A stretch of DNA of 64,000 nt from Laburnicola sp. R22_1 (lineage: Eukaryota; Ascomycota; Dothideomycetes; Pleosporales; Didymosphaeriaceae): positions 1,116,001 through 1,180,000 of the forward strand of contig JACONQ010000017.1 of NCBI GenBank assembly GCA_014281115.1. The letters run 5' to 3'. Shown piece after piece: positions 57,789 through 64,000 of the stretch. Within the stretch, counting starts at the first letter, position 1. Each line of letters begins with the position of its first letter. The position numbers were made by a program, and so were the translations under genes. The notes below the pieces were generated by a model, which was given only the letters and a program-made list of their open reading frames with translations, did not search any database and was not told the origin of the DNA.

Positions 57789-58480
57789 AGGAGTAAATAA
57801 CAAATAACAAACACTAATAATCCTAGCATATGTACAAATTAGGCATAGAGCGTAGGCTTTAGGACTAGACTAGACTAGACTAGCACCAAATTAGACTAAG
57901 ACCCAGACTAGAAAACAACTAGAACTAGGCACTAAACGACTCTTAGAGTTAGAACATTAAGCCTCTAGGAATAAATAACAAACACTACTAACCCTAGTAT
58001 ATACACAAATTAGGCATAAAGCGTGGGCTCTAGAACTAGACTAGACTAGACTAGCACTAGACTAGACTAGAAAATAACCAGAACTAGGCACTAAATAACT
58101 CTTAGAGTTAGAACATCGAGCCTCTAGAAATAAATAATAAACACTAATAACCCTAGTATATACACAAATTAGGCATAGAGCGTAGGCTCTAGGACTAGAC
58201 TAGACTAGACTAGCACTAGACTAGACTAGAAAATAACTAGAACTAGGCACTAAACAACTCTTAGAGTTAGAATATTAAGCCTCTAGGAATAAATAATAAA
58301 CACTAATAACTCTAGCATATACACAAATTATGTATAGAGTGTGGGCTCTAGGACTAGACTAGACTAGACTAGTACTAGACTAGACTAGCACTAGACTAGA
58401 CTAAGACCTAGACTAGGAAATAACCAGAACTAGGCACTAAGCGACTCTTAGAGTTGGACTATCGAGCCTCTAGGAACAAA
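57789..58480 (+). repeat. Tandem repeat, about 4 units of 159-187 bp, in element G leader
   Basis: Units start near 57789, 57966, 58125, 58285 and (partial) 58472. Each contains AATAAATAACAAACACTA, CCTAGTATATACACAAATTA, GGCATAGAGCGTAGGCTCTA, a GACTA run of three to seven copies, and ACTCTTAGAGTTAGAACAT. Unit length varies mainly with the number of GACTA/GCACTA pentamers. Lies between the primer site and gag. Confidence 0.88.
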
Positions 58481-58889
58481 TAACAAAAAATAATAATCCT
58501 AGTATGCATATAATATTATGCGTAGAGTATAGGCCTAGGCATAAGGAGTATAGAAATAAAATAAAAATAGAAGTCTAGATTAAGAAGTAGTTAGAACTAG
58601 GCGCCAAAAGACGCTTAGAGCCAAAATTACCCTGCTAGGACTAAACAACTAAGCAATTATAAATAGATAAGAATTAAGAATAGACTAGGGCACCTAGACC
58701 TAGACCAAGAAAAGAACCGAAGCTAGACACTACATTACCCTCAGAACCCGAAACTAAGGCGAAGTTAGAGAAAGCTAAGAGATAATAATAAGTATAGGTG
58801 CGCGAAGGCAAAAACAGAAGTAAAAAAGAAGAACCAGAACACTAACTCTAACTACCTAAGAAACTAACTAGATAACTAGCAATAATAAT

Positions 58890-59430
58890 GTCTGCCACTA
58901 GAAGACTAAACAACTATTAGCAATCCTAGTTAGAGGGCCCAGATTATGGCGAGATGCGTGAGTTTCTTAACGTCCTAGCACTTAGAAAGTGCAAGAACCT
59001 AAGTCTAAAATTCTCTTAGGCCGTTAGTTTCGCAAAGACATTAATCTTAACTAATAAGGGTATCTATATACCCGCTAGAGGGTCTCCGCCTCTTATAGAA
59101 AGCTTCTTATAAGAATCTAAAGGGAAAGTACTAATGCTGCCTTAGCTAGCCAAAGACGCTAATGCCCTTATAGCGCAAATAGTAATAGCCCTATAGTCTC
59201 TTATTAATAAAGCCACCTAGTAGAACCCTGTGCAGAGCCTTGTTATAGAATCCAACTTATTCTTAGGTAAGAAACTGCACTTTGTAGAAGATAATATAAC
59301 CTAATTTCTTTAAGACTATAAAAAACGTGCGAACCACTACTAGTACTCTAAGAAAGATAAGGTTGTTAGAGTTAAGGAATATTATAGGGCTATATAATTA
59401 GTAGCTAGGATCTTAGACTTCCTAAGGGTA
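58890..59430 (+). pseudogene. Element G gag remnant
   Basis: A frame with TAG/TAA interruptions contains NALIAQIVIAL near 59160-59195, NPVQSLVIESNLFLGKKLHF near 59225-59285, then VEDNIT-FL-DYKKRANHY near 59286-59340 and VVRVKEYYRAI near 59365-59395. The FxGDNITEFL...Y-like segment is the conserved capsid start of fungal Ty3/Gypsy Gag. C/G content is higher here than in Copia C, so mutation is lighter. The frame is lost near 59430. Confidence 0.6.
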
Positions 59431-59639
59431 ATAAAGTTCTTTTTTATTAAATTATAGTATGCTTATAGCTTAATTTCTTTCTACTTTATAATTTTAAAAA
59501 GTGCTTATATAATATAATATAATCCTCTAACGTCTTAACTTATTCTAACTTTATTATAAACTACTACTCTAATACCTTATAACTAGTCTTAGTCGCATTG
59601 TTTATTTAGTATTAATTACCTTTTTGAATATATTTTTTT

Positions 59640-60695
59640 AATTTAAGCCTGCGTAGGTTAGGATAGAAAGGCCGCTCTAGTACAGCGCCTAAAAATATAG
59701 TCTACTAGTCTTCGCTAACGTAATAATAGTTTATAGGAATAGTTTATAAACTGTACACTTACCTAATATCTATAAGCGCTTTAACTCTAAGTTACTTAAA
59801 GCGTATATAAAAAACTAACTCTTATTTTATTATTACTATTATTAGTAATTGCGCCGCTTACGCATTACGCTTACTACCTAACACTATAACTATAAGGATC
59901 TAATATATCTACGTAACACTTTTCTCTCCTAGTAACTTATTAATAAACACCTTTATCTTCTCTTTTCCCTTATTACCCTTTTTTAAGATTATTGCTGCCT
60001 TTCTAACTAGTAGTAATATAAAAAACTGCAGTAGCAATCCTATATATCTATTATAGCGTCTATAGTTACTAATCTATTACTAGCCTAACTAGTATACTAG
60101 GACTATCTTATGTAGGCTAAGGTATACCTTCTTCTACTTTAACCTATTAATAATCTTCTAGATAAAGTAGTACTTTAGTGTAGGCCTAGTAACTTTAAGT
60201 AGATAGATTAGAGTATACTTTTAGACGGCGTTAATAGTAACTTTAGTATTAGGGCCTAGGAAGATAGTAGAAAATAGGATAATAGAGATAGTAGTAGAAG
60301 TCTTAAAGTTAACTTTAATATAGAGATAGAGTATTAGTGTACCTATAGTATATATAAGCTTCTACTTAGTATATATCTTATAAGTAGTATAAACCTATTA
60401 ATATAATAGCTATTACTTCTAGTAATATCTTTAGGGATAATAGTAGAGGAGGAAGAGAAGAGTTAAATACCTTCTTATCTTCTCCCCCTTACTTTAAACT
60501 ATAGTATAGTAATGTAGCCTTATTATGTTTTGTATATAGATTTCTTTTAATTAGAGTAGGCGCGCTAAGCTCGCTTAGTAAGCTTATAACGCGCTAACTC
60601 TTTTTATTAACACTATTTTAAAACGCTTTTCTATATATATAATAGTAGGAGGAATATCTGCTATTATTATAATATTTTTATTAGAAACCCCTTAG
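59640..60695 (+). mobile_element. F1e, F1 copy with A-run (type-2) tail
   Basis: Shares the F1 body in the order of F1b: AACGTAATAATAGTTTATA near 59725, CTATAAGCGCTTTAACTCTAAG near 59770, ATCTACGTAACACTTTTC near 59908, CTAACTAGTATACTAGGACTA near 60085, and GCTAAGCTCGCTTAGTAAGC near 60568. From there it differs from F1b: CGCGCTAACTC, AAAACGCTTTTCTATATAT, then CCCCTTAGTCGCAAAAAAA at 60683-60701. So the same body carries a different 3' part. The limits on the left are approximate. Confidence 0.65.
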
Positions 60696-60701
60696 TCGCA
60701 A

Positions 60702-61082
60702 AAAAACTATAACTAGCCTAGAGCTACTTAAGTTCTTAGAGCTTAGTCTAATTATCTTCTAGTTTATTAGTAATTTGTTTTATAGTTATTAATAGTAATG
60801 TGATAATATTCTACTAGAACTTAGGTTTCTAGTTAATAGTATTAATAAACTATACATATTTTTAAATCTTAACTTTATTTAGCTTTAAACTATCTTCTAC
60901 ACTAGTAACACTAATATAGAGTTTATAATCTAGTACGTCGCTATTAGTATTAGTAATATTAGTAAAGTATATATATTTAGAAAGATTAGTAGGTAGTAGA
61001 CTAGCACAACCTTAATAGTTATATATTATAGTTAGATAATTAGGTGTGTTAGCAAAAGGATTTTCTTTATTAAAAGGTCTAC

Positions 61083-61115
<33 letters not shown>

Positions 61116-61470
61116 CTATAAAAGCCTTATTATAATTTTTAGGTTAAAGAAGTCCCTTTTTAAATATAACTTTATGCTTATTACGTTATTGCTCTATCTT
61201 TAGTAAGTTATTATCTAACTTATTCTAGTCTATAGGCAGAGTACCCTAAGTGGTGCTTAGCTAAGTTAGAACTTCTAGCTAAGACGCAGCAAAGTCGCAA
61301 GGCTTCTTATAGAAGCTAGTATTATTATTATTATTATTTTTGTGGCTTAGTCTCGCTATCTTATTAACTATATATAATAGGTTTGTCTCTTAGTAAGTAT
61401 ATAATTTAAGTTAGAAGTTAAGAGTTAAGGTTATAACCTATAAGTAGTATAGAGTATTATAGTTAATTAT
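60702..61470 (-). pseudogene. Unassigned minus-strand frame, Asn-rich
   Basis: The minus strand reads for some 200 codons with fewer stops than its surroundings. It contains NKSRPFNKENPFANTPNYL near 61020-61075, a run of about nine Asn (61085-61115), and CASLLPTNLSKYIYF near 60965-61010. Then follow KLNKVKIQKY-FINTI, and upstream YKKPCDFAAS near 61280-61310. I do not recognise the family; it could be a gag-like or host-derived frame. Stops are TAG/TAA. Confidence 0.35.
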
Positions 61471-61770
61471 AGTAGGTAGTTCTTTTTATATAAGGCGTTA
61501 TAACTAGCCTATACGTAACTATAAAAGTTAGAATATATATAAGGTGTAAAACCTTAAGGCTTTATATACTAATGCTAAACTTCCTAGACTTCTACTAAAG
61601 TAGGTAAACTTATTAGAATTACTATAAGGTTTTAAGACTTTTTAACTGCGTAAAGTAAGCGTATCTAAGAACTAGATTTGCTGCTATACTACACTAAAGT
61701 AATTTACTAAAGATATAGGTCTTACTAACTTAACTTATAACTATATCTTAGACTATAAGTTATCTAGATT
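61470..61770. other. Unassigned AT-rich stretch
   Basis: No gene or repeat is recognised. The region lies inside element G. Confidence 0.4.
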
Positions 61771-61920
61771 ATTACTATTTACTATTATTATAGAGGTTAC
61801 GTGTATTTATCTACTATTATTATAAAGGTTCTGTGTATTACTACTATCTACTATTATTATAGAGGTTGTGTGTATCTATCTGCTATTATTATAGAGGTTC
61901 TGTGTATTATAAAAGATAGA
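61770..61920. repeat. Short tandem repeat, about four units of 40-46 bp
   Basis: Units contain CTATTATTATAGAGGTT or CTATTATTATAAAGGTT, followed by CTGTGTATT, ACGTGTATT or GTGTGTATC. It retains TGTG dinucleotides, unusual for this window. Confidence 0.8.
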
Positions 61921-62545
61921 GGAAATGTTATAGTTAGAGATATTACTATTATTAATAGTTAATAATATTAATATTATCGTATCTCTTATTAGTAAGATAA
62001 ACAAAATTATAGTAGTTTATAGTAACTTATAATAAGTTTAATAAATAATTATAATAATAAGTGGCTTATCTAAGTAAGCTAGTCTTATAGTTATTATAAT
62101 AACTAGATTTGCTTATTAGTAAGCTATTCTTATAACTACTATAATAGTTACTATATATAAAGCTTAGTAAGTCTATAAATTATTATAAGAAGCTACGTTA
62201 CTTATAAGTAAGTTACTTTTCTAGGGACTATTATAGTAGTACTAGGGGCTAATATCTTATAATATGTTACCTACTTACCGCTAAATAAGGTAGTAGCTAT
62301 TCTTTATCTCCTACTGCACCTATTATTAATAGGTAACTTATAGGTAAACGTTGTTATTGCTATTAGTTATATTAGTAACGCTCTAGAGAAGGCATCTATA
62401 CTTCTAATATATAAGGTACTTAAGGATATAAGAAAGCCTACCTACTATATTAGTTAATAGATATTATTATTAATAACGCCCTAGAAATAGACTATAGATA
62501 GCTAAGCTATAGCTTAACAATTGCTATTATAGTGTAAGGGCACTA
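61921..62545. other. Unassigned interior of element G
   Basis: AT-rich, with several near-repeats of TTATTATAATAACTA/TAAGCTAGTCTTAT around 62060-62160. No domain is recognised. Confidence 0.4.
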
Positions 62546-62766
62546 TAGAGGTTATTATACTATATATAAGATAATAGTAATAATTAGAATCTAAATATAA
62601 GATAATAGTAATAATTAGAATCTAAATATAAGATAATAGCAATACCTATATAAGGTAGATACGTAGGGAGGCTATATGTAGCCTTGCTTAGGACCTCGCT
62701 TACTAATCGCGCTAGTCCTAAAGGAGTAATATAACGTAAGCGAGAAGTCTATACCTTTGATTAGTA
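62546..62766 (+). repeat. Right LTR of element G (partial)
   Basis: Matches about 57026-57215, with one extra unit of the AGATAATAGTAATAATTAGAATCTAAATAT phrase (two copies at 62570-62635). Ends near GATTAGTAACATA, after which DUF3435 sequence resumes. The rest of the LTR present on the left is missing. Confidence 0.6.
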
Positions 62767-63180
62767 ACATACTACCTAAAAAGAATAAAGATAATACTTA
62801 GCTAAATCTTAATAAAAAGATACTAAAAGTAGTTAAGATAGTAGTAAACTAGAAGAGGAGACTACAGATATATTTTATTTGCCTAGGCAACTAGAGTCTA
62901 CCTATAGAAGTACGCATATATATATTCTACACCTTAAAGTATTTTAGTAAATATTTTAAGAAAAAGTATCTATAGCATATTAAGAAAGAAAATTAGCTTA
63001 GCTACTATTTCTATTAGGTGCGTCTTAATAATAAGATACACTTATAGTAATATATATTAGATATTTATAATACTATCTTATAAGTGTATATATTAGTATA
63101 GAAGGTTTATATAGATCCTAGGATTCTTCTTTTGGCTATATTGCTAGCTAATAATAGACTAAAATTAATAATAGAATAAA
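62767..63180 (+). pseudogene. DUF3435/FluG-type protein, C-terminal part with paired Cys/His region
   Basis: Continues the DUF3435 relic after element G: a charged linker (KKNKDN, VVN-KRR), then YFICLGNQSLPIEVRIYIFY near 62875-62935, KYFSKYFKKKYLQHIKKEN near 62940-62995, and VRLNNKIHLQQYILDIYNTI near 63015-63080. In intact relatives these are a CxxC...H zinc-finger-like pair (CxxCxGNxxLP, FxSxxxLxKHFRRKHL, CxVCxxxLxxKMHLQNHAxxVHGT). Here several Cys and His codons are Tyr (TGC to TAC, CAC to TAC), the RIP outcome. Frame lost after about 63180. Confidence 0.72.
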
Positions 63181-64000
63181 AATATAAGGTTTTGCTAAAA
63201 TAGTAAGTCTATCTAGTTATTTTATTAAGGTAGTAGAGTACCCTACTTCTAGGTAAAAAGGTTGCCTTTTACCTTTTTCTTTTATTAATAATAGACCTCT
63301 TATCTTTTTTCTTTAAATTCTAATATCTTTTACTATAAGGGCTAACGCAGTAATATCTTAAATAAGAAATAAATTAGTCTTTAGCTATTTCTTTACTCTC
63401 TACTCTCTTTTTATATACCTAGTATCTTATCTAGCTATAATTCTAGCTACCTTAGTTTTTATAAACTCCTCTAATATTTAACTCTACTATTATCTATAGA
63501 TAGCTCGCTAACTAACCATCCTTAACGCGCCTATCTCGCATGTGCTAAAATTGCGCCTATAGCTTATTCTTATTAGACCCTAGTAATATTTAATTACTCT
63601 AGCCTACGCATATAAATATAAACTATTACTAGCTATAGTAAAAGAATAGTAAGGAATAATAGCCCTAGAATTAATAAGGTTAGTATAGGTAAAATAACAT
63701 CTTATTAAATAAAGGCTATATGCTAGAGAATACTACCATAGAAGACAAAGTAGCAAGACTAAAGCTAATAAATAGAGATTAATAGCATTAGCCTACTAGG
63801 CTACTACTAAACCTAGCTATATTCTTAGTAATCTGCCTTCTAAATAACACTGTCACATCTAGCTTATACACTACTATACTCGCTTACTATTCTATTTTCT
63901 ACTTATCTAATACTCACTTAAGTACTATCTCTATATAATTTAGAAAATCTAAGGCTAAAATAAAATAGTAGTAAGGAAGTTTATAGGCAAAGTAGTATAT
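63181..64000. other. Unassigned 3' end of the window
   Basis: AT-rich with scattered C/G-retaining patches (CGCGCCTATCTCGCATGTGC near 63528). I find no domain, LTR or repeat shared with the rest of the window. It may be the downstream flank of the DUF3435 gene. Confidence 0.4.

Larger units (their letters stand above)
57026..62766 (+). mobile_element. LTR element G nested in the DUF3435 gene
   Basis: A direct repeat (about 57026-57215 and 62546-62766) bounds this block. It is recognised by ATAAGATAATAGTA, GGTAGATACGTAGG, CTTGCTTAGGACCTCGCTTA and GAGAAGTC or AGAAGTCCGCACC. The left LTR appears to extend to about 57503, where TTGGCGACC (57504-57512) forms a typical primer-binding site. A tandem-repeat leader (57789-58480) and a gag remnant follow. 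F1e is inserted at 59640-60695. Beyond it only an unassigned minus-strand frame is found, so pol is not recognised. The right LTR seems truncated, and its exact limits and target duplication are unresolved. Gypsy-type assignment rests on the primer site and Gag. Confidence 0.62.

Noticed and set aside
1..64000. Intact host protein-coding genes
   Set aside because: Apart from a 121-codon frame inside the hAT remnant, no frame of useful length is free of stops, and all recognised motifs belong to mobile elements or the DUF3435 relic.

Overview
The window looks like part of a filamentous ascomycete genome: a gene-poor, AT-rich compartment built of transposable elements stacked inside one another and degraded by repeat-induced point mutation (RIP). 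I see no intact host gene. The species cannot be named from the sequence. The evidence for RIP is direct. Almost every recognisable transposon frame keeps its register over hundreds of codons, yet carries TAG and TAA stops where Gln or Trp codons belong. CA and TG dinucleotides are scarce and TA is in great excess.

Layout. 1-1.4 kb: 3' part of a Fot1/pogo transposase with a CCHC knuckle. 1.7-11.5 kb: a minus-strand Gypsy-type LTR element (A), split by a second, plus-strand copy (E, 2978-6539, 5-bp target duplication AGTAT) that carries a 41-copy perfect decamer array, and by a 1.4-kb retroposon (F2). 11.9-20.7 kb: the 3' end of a third Gypsy copy (F) whose LTR is split by a complete Copia element (A, 13054-20422, target duplication ATTAC).

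20.7-50.2 kb is one old hAT transposon locus on the minus strand, torn into five coding pieces (21815-21943, 30061-31167, 32303-32395, 45736-46449, 47643-47932). Between them sit Copia B (21944-30060), retroposon F1b (31168-32302), Copia C (32396-45735, itself holding Gypsy D at 35384-41022) and an 8-bp-duplication element R (46450-47642). A pogo-like element (47933-50123) sits in the 5' flank. The hAT reading frame rejoins at each insertion once one target-site copy is removed, which fixes the boundaries closely.

50.2-54.3 kb: an F1 retroposon copy broken by a TIR-bounded pogo element (50837-52692), a tRNA-like SINE candidate (F3) and short F1 relatives. 54.3-55.5 kb: an inverted F2 copy. 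55.5-57.0 and 62.8-63.2 kb: two halves of a RIP-mutated DUF3435/FluG-type protein (the Pfam family that includes Starship 'captain' tyrosine recombinases), split by a further LTR element G (57026-62766). The last 0.8 kb is unassigned.

The most unusual content is three retroposon families (F1, F2, F3) with long, variable target duplications and 5'-truncated copies but no reverse transcriptase of their own, a Gypsy family that encodes Gag and protease but no visible reverse transcriptase or integrase, and the DUF3435 relic. Family names F1, F2, F3 and R are labels used only here. All coordinates, duplications and alignments were read by eye.
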